A stretch of DNA of 64,000 nt from Fomes fomentarius. Taxonomy: Eukaryota > Basidiomycota > Agaricomycetes > Polyporales > Polyporaceae. The notes beneath the pieces were generated by a model. That model made no database searches. It was not told where the DNA came from and worked only from the letters and a program-made list of their open reading frames with translations. Within the stretch, counting starts at the first letter, position 1. Every line of letters starts with the position of its first letter. The DNA is taken from NCBI GenBank assembly GCA_022606135.1, contig JABYQN010000004.1, forward strand, positions 310,001 to 374,000, in the 5' to 3' direction. This document shows positions 47,185 through 59,650 of this stretch, piece after piece. A program made the translations under genes and the position numbers.

Positions 47185-48582
47185 TCATGCGCTCACTAGC
47201 ACTCCATTCCTGATCTTGAACTGCGCCCACCTTTTCGACCTCTAGTGCAGAGTTCATTCGTCAGGCCCCAGCTCCTCACTTCTAGAGAAATCAACGCACC
47301 GTATTTCTAGATCTGAACACTTCCGCAACATGCACCGTCGCACCCTCCTCTTGTTCGCCTGGCGGCCGGCGGGACAGCCATAGCGTCGTGTCGGTCATAA
47401 ACGTGAATGACGGCCCTAAGGCAGGTTTGCGGTCGGTCTCGAACACCGCTTCGGGGTTTGCTGAGCCGGTATTGCGAGGGCCCATACGGGTTGAGTTGTT
47501 GATGACCTGGTGAGTGGCGGGGAGCGTTACTTTGGGGTCAGGTACGGATAGTGGGAGGAGAGGAGAAGGGACGACTGACGATGATGGTGAGGGAGTACGA
47601 GTCTGCGAAGGCGCGGAGTTGGCGCATGAAGGTTGTCATTATCGCGTGCCCTATGTGGAGGGGTATTCGCTGTCATTATGTGTTGTGTGTGTCGCCGAAA
47701 CACGACAGTGATCAGTCAAGCTTACCTTGAGATGACGTTGCACTCAGCATGGGTCCGAGCAGAAATGTTATGGTGTCGATGACGATACATCGTGTGACAG
47801 CCTGAGTCGGCTCCAACCCTTGTGCATATGTTTGACCGCCCATCTGTTCGCCCGTGTTGGAGAACGACTGCCGGATGGACTCGAGCACTTCGTGAGCTGC
47901 CTCTATGTCGAAGGTGAGAGAGACCTGGAGTCGTTCTAGTGCAGTGGATGAGCACTATCGTCGAATCAGCGAATATTTAGACGGGCAGACGAGGAGGGAG
48001 GATCTCGATCTTACCGGCCCCTTGAGTTGTGCTAGGAGGCTGGAGACACGTTCGGGTGAGAACTCTCCACTGCTGTCTATCCAGTGTACGATAGATGTCG
48101 CGACCTGAGTTAGGTGGCGAAGTGCGAGCTGGAGAGCGAGTGCCTGCAAAATCACACAGATGTCAGCTTCGTTCTACTCATTTCTTTCTACCAGAGCCGC
48201 ATACACGTACCGTCTTCCCTGTCCCGGGGTCCCCAGAGACTTCAATGACTCTCGGAGGAGCAAAACCGCCCACGAGGGCATCCACTGCATGCACGCCGAG
48301 CTGCATCGTATCCGGCACGTCTGAGAAAATGTCTTCGTGCCTCTTCGTCTCTCGCTCGAGCAGCTTGTCGCCGTACGTCGGCGTAGCGGCGGCAAGGCCC
48401 GCCACCTGTGCGAGTACCTCGCGGTATTGTTTGAGGGTGACGCCGTGTCCTGCTGGGAGCTTGGCGAAGATTACGAGAGGATCGTGTGTGAGTAGGAGGT
48501 CTGTGTCTGTTTTGATGCCGATTTCTGAGAGGGCTTGGACGAAGGATGGGTCGAGAGGGGGGACGAATTGTTGGAGACGCAT
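47185..48582 (-). CDS. RAD51 paralogue, RAD51D-like
   Basis: Six exons: 48211-48582, 48015-48143, 47726-47954, 47580-47650, 47300-47506, 47185-47241 (354 aa). The N-terminal helical part (SFVQALSEIGIKTDTDLLLT) resembles RAD51D. Walker A GDPGTGKT ends exon 1; Walker B region is RCIVIDTITFLLGPMLSATS. ALERLQVSLTFDIEAAHEVL and RKPALGPSFTFMTDTTLWLS match RAD51D blocks. A last exon (RSKRWAQFKIRNGVLVSA) is reached by splicing 47242-47299; reading through would instead stop at 47291. Homologous recombination mediator with other paralogues. Assignment to D rather than another paralogue is inference. Confidence 0.86.
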
Positions 48583-48795
48583 TGTGTAACCCGTTTATGG
48601 GCTCAGATGGTTAGACGACCGACTTGGACAGTGGTGGTTTAGCGTAGCTTCCAAGGTGGCGCATGCGCGGAGAGCCGAGCACAGCTTTCGAAGCGCGCCT
48701 GGACCTCCTTGTTGTCGTCGGACTACTTAGGTGAAATCCATGAGAGGTGGCAGACATAGATATCACATCAACAAATTTCAAAGTGGCGAACTATT

Positions 48796-48855
48796 ACACA
48801 CTGGGGTATAACACACTGGGGTATAACACACTGGGGTATAACACACTGGGGTATA
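48796..48855. repeat. 15-bp tandem repeat, four perfect copies
   Basis: Unit ACACACTGGGGTATA repeated exactly four times, just downstream of the chitinase 2 stop. The unit length is a multiple of three. Confidence 0.95.
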
Positions 48856-48896
48856 GGTACAAGGAGCGCGCTGGACACGCGCATCCAGTGCGACTA

Positions 48897-50909
48897 CTAA
48901 GTATGATCCGGCTTGGAAGCTTCCGAGTCGTCACTCGGATCACCACCAGGTTCTTCACAGTCGTCCTCATCCCCTTCATCGTCGTCATCATCCCCCTCAC
49001 TCTTGTCTCCGTCACTGTCATGTTCATCGTCATCGTCATCTCCATGACCTTCCTCACAATCTCCACCGTCCTCATCGTTGGAACCCGAACCTAGTTCGAT
49101 CAGTGGAATGCGGCATCAATTGCAGGTAAGTTCGCGCACCATCGGAATCAATTCCAGAAGGATAGGCAGCTGTGCCTGTCTCTGTCTCCGTCTCGTCTCC
49201 GTCTCCGTTGGCGTGGAGGTGACACTAGGGTCTGTCGCGGTGGGATCAACAGAGGTGGAGATGGGTGGCGTACGGTTATAAGTGGGAGCTGCTGTTTCAA
49301 TCCCAGTCTCTGTGGGGTCGGAAGTCGGGTGCGCCACGGTGGGATCTGCAGAGCTGGAAGAAGGGGGAGTCTCTCCGCTCGCCGTCCCTGTCGACGTCTC
49401 AGGGGGTTCATAGCGGGTGCTAGATCCAGAGCCTCCGCTCCCTGACGAGGGTGCGCCGCCGGATCCGCCATTGGCGAGGAACTCCTTGATCTGTTGGTCA
49501 TAGTTGTGGTTTGCTATAGATTTCAGTTTCAGACGAATACCTGATGATAGGTAGCATACTCACTCTTGGCGAGACCAGCATCCCACAGCATGACACCGCC
49601 GAACGAGTCAGGGAATTTGCTCCGTGTGTCCGAAACGAACTTCTTCAGTTGATCGATCTCGACATAGCCCTTGTCGGTATCGGTCTGGCCAGCCATACCG
49701 CCTATGTAGAGCTTCATGTCCTTGTTCGGTGCCTGCGTGGTACGCCATTCGTCCCTGCATGTAGCATCAGTGGGAGCAGTAGGAAAACATTTTGCGGTCA
49801 AGGCAAGGCTCGCACCATTCGTTGAAGTTGATAGGTTTCCCTTGATCGTTCAGCATACACGGAGGGTTGTTGTCTATACCTCGTCGTCAGCGTATTGGAT
49901 GGCGAAATGATCCAGAATACCCACAAAACTGGACGTAGACCGCATCGAATGGGACCGCATTCAGCACGCTGGGGTGGGATCATAGGTAAGTATTCGTCCA
50001 CGATATCCACATAATTACCCACTCTTTCATGTACGCATCAGGGAATGGACACTGTGGCGCTCCAGTGACATAGTAGTGCTTCCTATCCCTCTTCTTCGAA
50101 GCAGCGCCGTTGATTGTATTGACGAGTTCACCGTCGTATTGAGTAGAGCCCCCTCTATGTCTAGGTCAATGCTGAGGGGGCGACTATCAGCATACTACTA
50201 ATATATAGGGATTGAACCGATAGTCTTACCCGTCTAGAACCACCTTGCCGAAGGGTCGATGGGGATCGTCGCCCCCAAGGAACTTGTTGTATATCTCCCT
50301 ACCAAACGCTTGGGCCTGCTCCGCGGATGATACCTGCAAGCTGGACAGAGCACCACCGATGGACACGGTAACTATCTTGCCATTCTTGTGACACTCGTTA
50401 ATAGCATCTGACAAAGCCCCGCTACAATCAACGTCTGACCCGATGCACTACCAAGTAACATGTTAGACTGACGTCAATATAATGATGTCCCTGGGGGCGC
50501 AACAAGAGTACTTACATCGGATCCGAAATGATATCCTATAGATCCACTATACGTATCGATGAAAGCAAGGACCACAGTATCGACTGCCGTCCCCTATGTA
50601 TATGAAGTGTAATGAGCTCGCTGTCGGACATTGGCGGCGGAGGGTATCACGAGCTCACCTTGCAGAGGTCCATGAGAGGCGGCTCAACGTCGTTCTGTCC
50701 CCAGTATCTGTAGTCTGATATGAGGATACTAGGATACTATCACAACGGACAGCGACACAACATACACCGCCAACTACAAGAGCAAGTCAGATCGGAACCA
50801 GCAGCAACCAGAGAGCACTCACGTTGTCGGACCGAGACATATCAAAAGCACCCGCCCCGTGCACTGCAACGGGGAGAAGACATAAACCTGCGAACCAGCG
50901 TGAAGGCAT
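48897..50909 (-). CDS. GH18 chitinase (chitinase 2), frame-disrupted
   Basis: Exons include 50823-50909, 50766-50773 (8 nt), 50659-50707, 50516-50593, 50230-50447, then 50171 onward. Signal peptide and start MPSRWFAGLCLLPVAVHGAG, then SRSDN, microexon Leu-Ala-Val, YWGQNDVEPPLMDLCK, GSDVDCSGALSDAIN, VTVSIGGALSSLQ and catalytic DGIDLDIE. KLYIGGMAGQTDTDKGYVEI and FGGVMLWDAGLAK follow, then a Ser/Thr/Pro-rich stalk. Two breaks: in a five-G run near 50150 (one G short, so YDGELVNTINGAASKKRDRK is out of frame) and in a GAGACG tract near 49185 (one unit of 5 nt). With both corrected the tail would end as an Asp/Glu-rich stretch stopping at 48897. Recent pseudogene or homopolymer error. Confidence 0.75.
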
Positions 50910-52293
50910 CTGTCCTGTAGGGAAACTTGAAGGAAGAAGAAGGGTGCGTGGGGAGGTGGTACTAAGACCCCTCGACCACCTGTAAGCTCTTATGGTTCAT
51001 GATCAGGGCCTTGTTCGTTCGTTTTCCGTGACAGGGAGCTCTCAGAGCGGCGACTTTCGCAGACCAGAGTGTACTCCTACATCAGAAATGATAGAGACCA
51101 AGGGCCACATTCTCCGAGTAATGGAGCAACTCGCAGAGTTGCGAGGAACGTAAGAGATTCCTTGAGAGGGATGTTAGGTAGCTGAAATGCTGACGGCTGC
51201 AAAGATGTGTCCATGTCGCACACCTATAGCTAGTGAGCAAAGAAGTTGGCAACGTTGAAGTCGATAATCATACCTATCCTAAACCAAGTCTTACAAATTC
51301 TCTAGAGATTCCAATTCCTCCCCAGAAAGTGACGAAGAACTACGAGCATGGCGGAGAGAGACTTTTCTTGTTGTGTCGCTCGAGTACGTGCCAGTGCAGT
51401 CTTACAAACACATACAAAGACCCTCTAAGACGTCAATTACGTAAAACGGTATCATCCGAGTTGAATTCAAGGAGACCGTGCTTCGAATCCGGTCCGCGTC
51501 ATAAAACGTGAGCTCTCCGAACTTCGGTGACCCTGGGGTAGGCTTCAAATATGGCGAAAATGAGACGGTCTAAGTAGTACTACTAGGCACCGGGGCCTAC
51601 ATAAACCCATTCTAACACCTCAGGCTGAGGCATACAGTATAGGCGCACCCGGGGAGAGTTGTGAGAGTGACTTATTACGTGATTACAGGCCCGACCCACC
51701 ACTACATCCCTTGTGCCGATGCCGACGTCAACTATAGTACTTGAACGAAGGATTCCTTACGTGAATCGACTGGTCCACGATTTGAATGCGGCTGTGGTGG
51801 AAGGTTGAACATTGAAGCCTGGACCAGGAGGTAGAGGCTTCGTATTCGGAATTGCTTCAGCGTCGAACGCATGTGAGCCCGCAGCATGACATCGAGGGTC
51901 CCCTGGTGGACCCCCGAAGGTTACTTGTTCCTCCGAGCGACGTCGGAGGAAGCTTGAGCAATTCCGAATACATGATAGCAAGGATAGCATCGGCGCGATT
52001 CGTGTTCGAGACGCGTGGAGGACAAGAGTGCACAACGCACAACGACACCTCGAGCGCCTTTGCGAACAGCGCACACGCGGGGCGGGTCCTCGGAGCCCCG
52101 CACTGCAGCGCTACACAGTGAGGCATTGGAGGCTTACCGATGCGGGGTTGGGCTCAGGATTGGTGAAGCAACATATTTGAGAGAGCCGGATGGCATTAGC
52201 ATTTACACGACGACAAACAGCACACGGAAACCAAACCTAGATGATCCCTTTGAACCCCCCTTCACGCATTAACTTACAACCAATCTCCACGCG
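50910..52293. other. Intergenic, no supported gene
   Basis: Minus-strand frames around 51757-52126 are open but show no family motif. Otherwise nothing was seen. Confidence 0.45.
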
Positions 52294-53569
52294 TCACCAT
52301 TTCCCCTGACCCCACGGATTATACGCGACGCCGCGCATATTCCACTTGCCCTCCCGTTCCTGCCTGTTGCCCTTCTTATCAATCGCGCGACTGTACACCA
52401 CGCCCCCGCTCGGAACGTGTTCGAGCAAGATCTCCCAAAGCGTCCAGCTCCACTTGCCCTCTTGATACGTTATTTTCGCCTCGGACCAACTCACGCCTTC
52501 ATCATGCGAGACCTCGACGGACGCGATCTGCACGTCCCCGCTGCCGATTGCGTAGCCCTTGACGAAAATCGAGGCGGGGGAGCGACGGGTGATGGAGGCG
52601 ACGACGGAGTTGACGGGAAGAGTGGTCAGAGAGGGGACTTTACACCAGACTGGTCCGGCTTTCTCCTTGGTGTCGACCTACGTAGTGCACAATGCGATGT
52701 GAGCACATAAGGATGGAAAAGAAGCAATGGGAAGCGCACCTCCTCAGGCAGGATTTTATAGTCGCGTTGTTGGTAGAAGTTCGGAGACTCGTCTGGGGCG
52801 ATGGAGATGGAGTCGACCCATTTCACCCAGCGCGCGCCAAGGAAGCCCGGCGCGACGACCCTCAGCGGGTAGCCGTGGTCTGGTGTAAGGGACTGCCCGT
52901 TCATCTACGCATGTGTCGGCATAGCAGTCATACGGAGACAGGACTGGAATACGCTCACGTCGTATGCGAGGAGGATGTCAGCCTCAGGGTTCATAGCGTC
53001 TTCCAGAGGAACAGAGCCTCCATAATCTTTGTCGTCCTGACATGGCGTAACATGGGAGGCGAAGGAGACATGCCAGCCTTTGAGGGATGCCGGGTTGACA
53101 CCAATGTCTAGCAGGAGGTCGCGCAAGCGGAGGCCCGCCCATCGCGCGTTGCAGATAACACCATCATACCAGAGTATACCACGGACGGGCTTCTTCTCGT
53201 CCATCTCTTTTCGTCTGTTGCCCGCGCACTGAATATGTACATGTCGGTTACGGATGGAACGAAAAGGACGGATGAACGCACCTGAAGCGCCGCCACAACC
53301 TCTACGCGAGGGAATGACTTCCGAAGTCCTTCCAAAGTGTATGAACGCGATCCCTGTAGACCATGCACCTCTATCGTGTAGGTTGATTCGTCCAGATCGA
53401 GGACTGGACCATGGTTGCGACAGTATACCAGGTCTTCAGGGGTGATAGGGAACTCGACGAGAGCTGCAGCGGGCGGTTCAGCATTGAAAGGTTCGGTGCC
53501 GCGCACAACGAGGTGGTCCGAGTGCGGGACCTCTTCAGAGTAGTCCATCATGTCCAAGACTTGCACCAT
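52294..53569 (-). CDS. Sulfite oxidase-type molybdopterin enzyme
   Basis: Four exons: 53282-53569, 52959-53228, 52740-52904, 52294-52677 (368 aa). [20 protein letters not shown] opens the Mo domain. [11 protein letters not shown] joins CAGNRRKEM, where Cys is the Mo ligand. [57 protein letters not shown] and an Ig-like dimerisation domain ([16 protein letters not shown]) follow. No N-terminal cytochrome b5 domain or transit peptide, so it resembles the plant or fungal haem-free peroxisomal or cytosolic form. Ends with GQGKW. Oxidises sulfite from sulfur amino acid breakdown. Confidence 0.94.
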
Positions 53570-54352
53570 GGGCGATACGCGTGCGAGGGGCGAAGCTTAT
53601 AACGGTTCTCGAGAGAAGAGTGATGAGTTGCCGGAGGAACACAGAAGAGAGTTTGACGGCTTGTGTCGATTATTTCTGGTGCGAAAGAGATGCGCGTGTA
53701 TGTCGTCTGTTATCCGGCAGGGAAAGAGCCTTGAGCAAGACGGGGCGTTCCGCTTTACATAACTCGTGGTCAGTGACCAGATGATCCATCCGGCACAGCA
53801 CCGGTGTTCACAAGACTCCCTCCTCTTCGTCCTGTAGCACGCGCAGGGCTAGCCGAATGTCCGCATAAGCTAGGATGAAGGACTTCGAGATGCCGTCGCA
53901 CAGTGTAACTTCGTCACCGATCGAGAGTCTTCGAATCCCAGACGCGAAGCATCACTGGAGTCACCGGGAGATAAGACAGAGATCCAATCGTCGTACTGAA
54001 GGTGAACATATCTAGTTGAAGGAACAACTGTGATGAAGGTAGAGTGAGATGAGAGTGCATTGTAGAAGGAGTCAGGGCGATGGCTGGCAGGAAAGGACTT
54101 TGCCCGTAAGTCTCACCCTGGTCTCACCGTAAGTCTTATTTAGGGACTTATCTAACGGAGAGATTATCTTGGGAATCTGCCCTCTCGCGTCCTCTGCCGA
54201 CCGCATGCGGAATCGCACCGGCACCATTGCCCAGCTCACTCTCCTTCCGCGACCCAACACTTCAAACCTGACCATCACCAGTCTTCGACTCCTCTGACCA
54301 TACCACTACACACGGTCTATACGCCATTCATTGAGGAGCAACAACGTCTACC
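53570..54352. other. Divergent promoter region
   Basis: Between sulfite oxidase (-) and mitofissin (+). No additional gene was recognised. Confidence 0.45.
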
Positions 54353-54645
54353 ATGGCTATCGGAAGACTCGTGCACTACGGCCTCGACGCCGTCCTGGTC
54401 AGCACGGTGTTGGCGGGTGTGAGAAAGTCGAGCGGATTCAAGTACGTAGTCGTCCCATTGCTGACTCCTCCAGACGAACATCGCTGACCACGCGCGCACC
54501 TGACAGGGTGGAGACGGAGAAGATCTCCGATCCTACACTGCGCTCCGTCGCAGACAACTACCTCGGCTTCGGAGAGAGGCTGTTCGAGTTCTTCCAGGGC
54601 ACCGCCGTGAACAGCGACTACTTCAAGCGCGATTCGAGCAGATGA
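54353..54645 (+). CDS. ATG44: Mitofissin-like small protein (DUF1748)
   Basis: Two exons, 54353-54441 and 54507-54645 (75 aa). MAIGRLVHYGLDAVLVSTVL then AGVRKSSGFK|VETEKISDPT and NYLGFGERLFEFFQGTAVNS. This matches the DUF1748 family (PF08520), whose yeast members (Atg44/Mdi1) are intermembrane-space mitochondrial fission factors for mitophagy. One amphipathic helix at the N-terminus. Symbol assigned by family only. Confidence 0.9.
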
Positions 54646-54659
54646 CGCGGGTCGCGATG

Positions 54660-55650
54660 TGGATCTGCTAGATGGTTGGCGTGGATTGGTGTATTCTATT
54701 CGAGTATGTATCTGGGCATCCCCTCTCCGGTATCGCATCGGACGCTCGCGTGCTCCTGAGTGGAATGTCTTTAAGTGAGTTTTCTTCGTGTTGTGTATCA
54801 CCAGTCGTGAAGATCAGCTCGTATCCCCGCAAGTCATGTCCTGGCGTCCATGTCCATGCAACGGTGCGACCTAAGCCCCTCAACAGTGGGTTTGCATCTT
54901 GTCTAGGGAAACAGCCCCTTGCCCACGTCGGGTACACAGTCCGGCTCGCGCCGTCCCTCGCGTTCGGTTCTATTGGGCAGAGGAGGCCATCGGGAAGGGT
55001 CGATCTTAATGCATCAGTCGAAGTCGGTCAACCGTGTAATATTGTGAGGTTGCCCCTTCAATTGGCTCGCGCACGGACACTCACTACAAGTTTGCCCTCG
55101 GCATCTCAAGCGTTGAATGGCCAGAAGGAATCACGCGCATGAGGAAGCCATGATCTATCGATGATGGATCGTTCGGCCGATGTTCTCCTCGTCGCCGTAC
55201 GATCTTTGACGAACCTGAATCCGCGGCCGCGATATTGCGTGACCATACGGAGACGATGTACGAGTAGGTGTATTGAATAAGAGCGTCGCTGCTTGATGCA
55301 AGTTGGCGCTGCATATGCCAGTTGCCTCGTCCCCGTTGGAACATCTTGATACAATTTGAGTCCTATTTCCCCCTCGCTCCTCAGCGGAGTTGAGGTGATC
55401 ACTTGGTCCTTGTCCCCAACTGCGTCTTCAACAACTGTGGCGGCGACGCCTTCATCGGCCGAGGCGCATACAATGCTAATCTCCTCTCTCGTCACCGCCG
55501 TTACGCGTGAGTTTCTTCTTCTCCCTGTATGCAGTGTGCTGACGGACCCACGGTTGACGTATGTATGGCGTCTCGGGCATACTCGGTGACTTACGGTGGT
55601 GATCTGCCACTCTGGCTCCTGCGCACTTCCCATTGTTACAGTGTCCTTAC
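54660..55650 (-). other. Unassigned coding-like region
   Basis: Minus-strand segments look coding: MGSAQEPEWQITT (about 55632), VTREEISIVCASADEGVAAT with VVEDAVGDKDQVITSTPL, then in a shifted frame GNWHMQRQLASSSDALIQYT, and further down VYPTWARGCFPRQDANPLLR and VAWTWTPGHDLRGYELIFTT. A donor follows QITT (gtaagt), but the remaining joins are unclear and I recognise no family. It may be a decayed gene. Confidence 0.4.
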
Positions 55651-56910
55651 ACCGTTGCACTCGCAGGGGTCGGGTTCATGGCTGAAGAATATCTCATCAT
55701 TCATTTGACAAGGGTTTTGCCGACTGTAGGCTTGCTGATCCAGCAGCCCGCCGTTCAGGTCCGCGGTCGCGCTCTTCGAGCTCGGATCCCTTGACACGGC
55801 TCCCGGGCAGGAAGCCGTTGAACACATTGGTGCGGTAGTCGGGGTACACAATCACAAGTCGTTCTCAGCAATAACGTTCAGCTGTGCGTACATGGTCGGG
55901 GGAATATCGAAGGAGGTGCTGCCCTGGATGAAGCTGCCGCCGTAGAAAACGTTGGGGACCGAGCGCTATATCGAAACGTTGAGGTAGTAAAGCTCGGTTA
56001 TAATTTGGTCAACTACGAATAACGAGTCTAGGAATCGGACACAAAGGTTTCGGCGCACGTTGGCTTCCCCGCATCAGTTGCGGGTACTAGTCCCGAGGGC
56101 CACGAAGAGGCCTGCGCCAGGAACGACCACATGTCCGGTCGACCGTACCTCGGGGCCGACGTCTTGAATCGAGGGTTTGTTGCATAACCGTCTCGAAGCC
56201 GGTCCTCACCAACTACTACTACTACTATACTAGTGGACGGATATACCATTATACTGGTCCGATGTCGATTCGAGTTGCGCGATGAGTACTTCAAGTTGTT
56301 GTGTCGATTCCACAGGTCGATGACTATTAGCAGGGCCCAGTGTTTAGTCAGATGTCTTGAGCGGTGGTGCGGCGGCGAATATACTCAGCTGCTTGAAGGA
56401 GTGCCGTTGCTGAGCATAGTGGCTCCGGGTGGTAACTATCACTGGTCGTTGAGTTCGCATGCGAGTGTCGAAGTCTGGCCGCGATGTCCTGGCCTCTATT
56501 GAATTCTAATACGCTAGCCGATTGAAGTCATCCTGTCGCCAAGGTCCATGAAGTATCGTCGCCGATGTGGCCCAGGTGTCCGCTTAGCAGGGTGAACTAA
56601 TGGGAAAATCCCGAGAAATGATGGCAGCGGCCAGGTTGACTGAGCGTTGAGCGGGGCCAGCTATTGGACGCGGACTTGGGTGAAGGCCCGTCGCTGGTAA
56701 TCCGGTGAAGGTCTAGACATGCTTCTTGAATCGAGTTAGCCAGCAGAGTCCTGAGAACAACCCGCCAGTTCCTGTCGCCAAGGGTTACCAGGTTAGTCGC
56801 AGACGTGAGGTGGTCCAGATGTCCGCTGAGTAGGTCGGCCAATATATGGTTGTCGGGCGCCGTGTTGTCCGAATTGGTTTTCAGCAGCCGCTGCTGCCGA
56901 GGATGTCGGT
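55643..56910. repeat. Dispersed direct repeat, copy 1
   Basis: Collinear with 62755-64000 at an offset of about 7.1 kb, with substitutions and small indels. Shared words include GACCACATGT-CGGTCGACCG (56130/63243) and GGGCGCCGTGTTGTCC (56857/63978). Minus-strand frames encode a repeated DLLSGHLDHL-like peptide without a known domain. Confidence 0.85.
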
Positions 56911-57884
56911 AGGACTGGGTAGGGTAGGCCGTCCAAGCCATGACTGGCAAGCACCATATCGTCCGAGTCGTGAAATCGCACCTAGTATAGAGGTCAGTCC
57001 CGTGGCCTCGAGTAAGTCGCACCAAGTCAGGCTGGATCACGCTCCGGTCGCTACCGATGTTGAGGATGTCCACTGAGTAGAGAGTCTTGTCGGCCTGTCG
57101 GTAGAAGGATGCCATCGAGAGTCGAGTAAACACCGCTGAAGGCTATATAAGGAGCCTGGAACAAGTCGAATATCTTTGTGTCTGATGATCCCGCGCACGA
57201 CGCCGCTGTAAGAAACTGGTTAGCAGTCTCGTGAAGCATGAGCCGTCCGAATCTTTACCAGGACCCCGAGATATCGAATGCGTATCATGTCCTTTAGGTC
57301 GAGGTAAGTTGCGGGAGATGTCGAAGTTAACGTTCCTCCGAAATTTGAGAATGCGGAACCTGTTTGGCCTAGTTCAGCGTTCTGCCGCGTCCTTTCTTTC
57401 ACTCGTGTCGTTCGTGATCGCGAAGTTGTTGGTTTTGTCATGTTCGGGCAGTCGTAACTTGTTGGTGCTTGTACGCCTGAGGAAACAGTTGGTACATGTA
57501 GGGAGCGACCTGAACATGACCTACTCAGTTGTGACCGCGACGCGGTTCTTGATCACAGACGTCGCTGTTCACAATCCCAATCTCGCAAGCTTGAGGGACT
57601 CGGACGCAGTCCAGGACCAGTCTCGGCGCTGAATGTCTCTGCATGGCGTGTGAGTAGTATGCGATGGTGTCAACATCTGGTTACGCACTGCAGACCACTG
57701 CCCGTCTTGAGGCAGGATTGACCAGGGCTGTATCATAGACGACGCCCTCAGGCAATAGACGCGAGAGGATGTGGGAGGAACCATACATACCTGAATCAGG
57801 TATCGTCCTCATCTCGACCCTCGCCAGGTATTGTCTCCGATAGGCGGTGTGTGGCAGAATCGGATGCAGCCACCTTGTTGTCCG
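56911..57884. other. Repeat-like interval between copy 1 and the tandem array
   Basis: Minus strand carries fragments such as YSVDILNIGSDRSVIQPDLV and several intron-like donors, possibly the downstream part of a transcription unit starting at about 59.65 kb. No family was recognised. Confidence 0.4.
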
Positions 57885-59430
57885 AAGGATTGTCAACACC
57901 GCGGACCGGCCACGTGCGAATTGCCCGGGGTATCCTAACCAATGAATGTTATATTAGTATATGAAGAACGATATGAAACTGAGTGATCATACCTTGGTCT
58001 TGATCCGGTTGTGCTTGCGTTGGTGCACGTTTGTTGAGCAGTTGTTGAGCAGTAATGAGAGTCATACTTGAGTGATTGAGGTCTTGCTACTGCGCGGACG
58101 GTCAACACCGCGGACCAGCCGCGTGTGACTTACTAGGTCTATGTCGGTAACCCATGCCCGCGTGGGTGTCCTAACCAAGGCGACATTATTATGTGAAGTG
58201 CGGCGACATGAATGATGAAGCTGAGGAATCGTACCTTGGCCTTGTATCACGGGACTGTTTCCCGTTCTTTGAGCATTCAGTCATCACTTGAGTGGTCGAG
58301 GATCTTGCTGCCGCCAGGTCGGTCGACATCGCGGACCAGCCCCATGTGACTCACTAGGTCCATGTCGCCCATGCCTGCATGGGTATTCTAACCATCGTGA
58401 CATCAGTATATCGAAGGCGACATGAAGCTAATTAATCATACATTGGCCTCGTATCCCATCTTACTTTCGTGCTTTGAGAGGTATACTTGGGTGGCCAAGA
58501 TCTTGCTGCCGAGAAGACGGTCAACACCGCGGACCAGCCGCGTGCGACGCGACGCGCCTAATCCATGTTGATAACCTATGCCCGCATGAGTATCCCAACC
58601 AAGGCGACATCAGTGTATTGAGGGCGCCATGAGGCTGAGGGACTATACCTTGGCCTTGTATGCGGTGTTTCTGTCGTTGTTTCCCGTGCGTTGAGCATCC
58701 GATAGTTGAACCCTTGGTGCCGTGAGGACGGACAACACTGCGGACCAGCCGCGTGCGACGCACTAACTCCATGTGGGTACCCCATGCACGCATGGGTATC
58801 CTAACCAAGGCAACATCAGTAAGTCCATGAAGCGCGGCGACATGAAGCTGGAAGATCATACCTTTGCCTTGTGTCCGAGTTTTCTTTCGTTGTTTCCCGT
58901 TCGTCGAGCAATCATGAGATTCATACTTGGGTTGTCGATATCTTGCTGTCGCGAGGACGGTCAACACCGCGGACCAGCCGGGTGCGACTCACTAGGTCCA
59001 TGTTGGTAACCCATGCCCGCATGGGTAACCTGACCAGGATAACATCAGTATATAGAGGGCGACATGAAACTCAGCGATCATACCTTGGTCTTCATTCCGT
59101 TTTTCGTTCGTTCCCCGTTCGTTGGACGTTGCTTAGGTGGTCGAGATCTTGTTGCCGCGAGGACAGTCAAAACCGCGGACCAGCCGCGTGCGACTTACTA
59201 GATCCATGTTGGTCATCCATGCCCGCATGGGTATCCTAACCAACGCAGCATCAGTATTTGGAAGGCGACATGAAACTGAGCGATCATACCTTGGCCTTCA
59301 TTCCGTTTCCCCCTCGTTGAGCATTGCTTGGGTGGTCGAGATCTTGTTGCCGCGAGGACAGTCATCACCGCGGACCAGCCGCGCGCGACGCACTAGCTCC
59401 ATGTTGGTAACCCATGCCCGTAAGGGTGTC
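57885..59430 (-). repeat. Eight ~205-bp tandem units with intron-like signals
   Basis: Anchor GCGGACCAGCCGCGTGCGAC recurs near 57902, 58110, 58331, 58529, 58740, 58970, 59176 and 59374 (spacing 198-230 bp; first copy most diverged). Each unit has a hairpin-forming CCCATGCCCGCATGGG (with variants). On the minus strand each also has a GTATGATC donor, a TACTGAT branch point and a TTAG/TCAG acceptor about 54 nt later. The ~150 nt between introns encodes MRAWVTNMDLVSRTRLVRGV-like peptides in one frame, with occasional stops. Confidence 0.9.
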
Positions 59431-59650
59431 TTCACTAGGCGGTTTGCGTCCAGATATGATCTACGATGGCAAGAGGATTCATGAGCCTTGCACGACCACG
59501 AAGTTGTAAATGAACATACCTAACCGGCGTGCAAGAGTTGTTGCCTAAGACATGTCATAAGCAGATAGAGGAGTCTCGAAGGCCGGAGGGATGGAGGAAG
59601 AGGGCAAAGGAAGTGGTTCTGAGGCGAGAGGTAAGCAAAACCAGGCGACC

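Noticed and set aside
51480..51500. tRNA T-loop-like TTCGAATCC
   Set aside because: No acceptor or anticodon stem could be built around it; no tRNA was found in the window.
57885..59430. CRISPR array
   Set aside because: Units are about 205 bp with no unique spacers, and the genome is eukaryotic.
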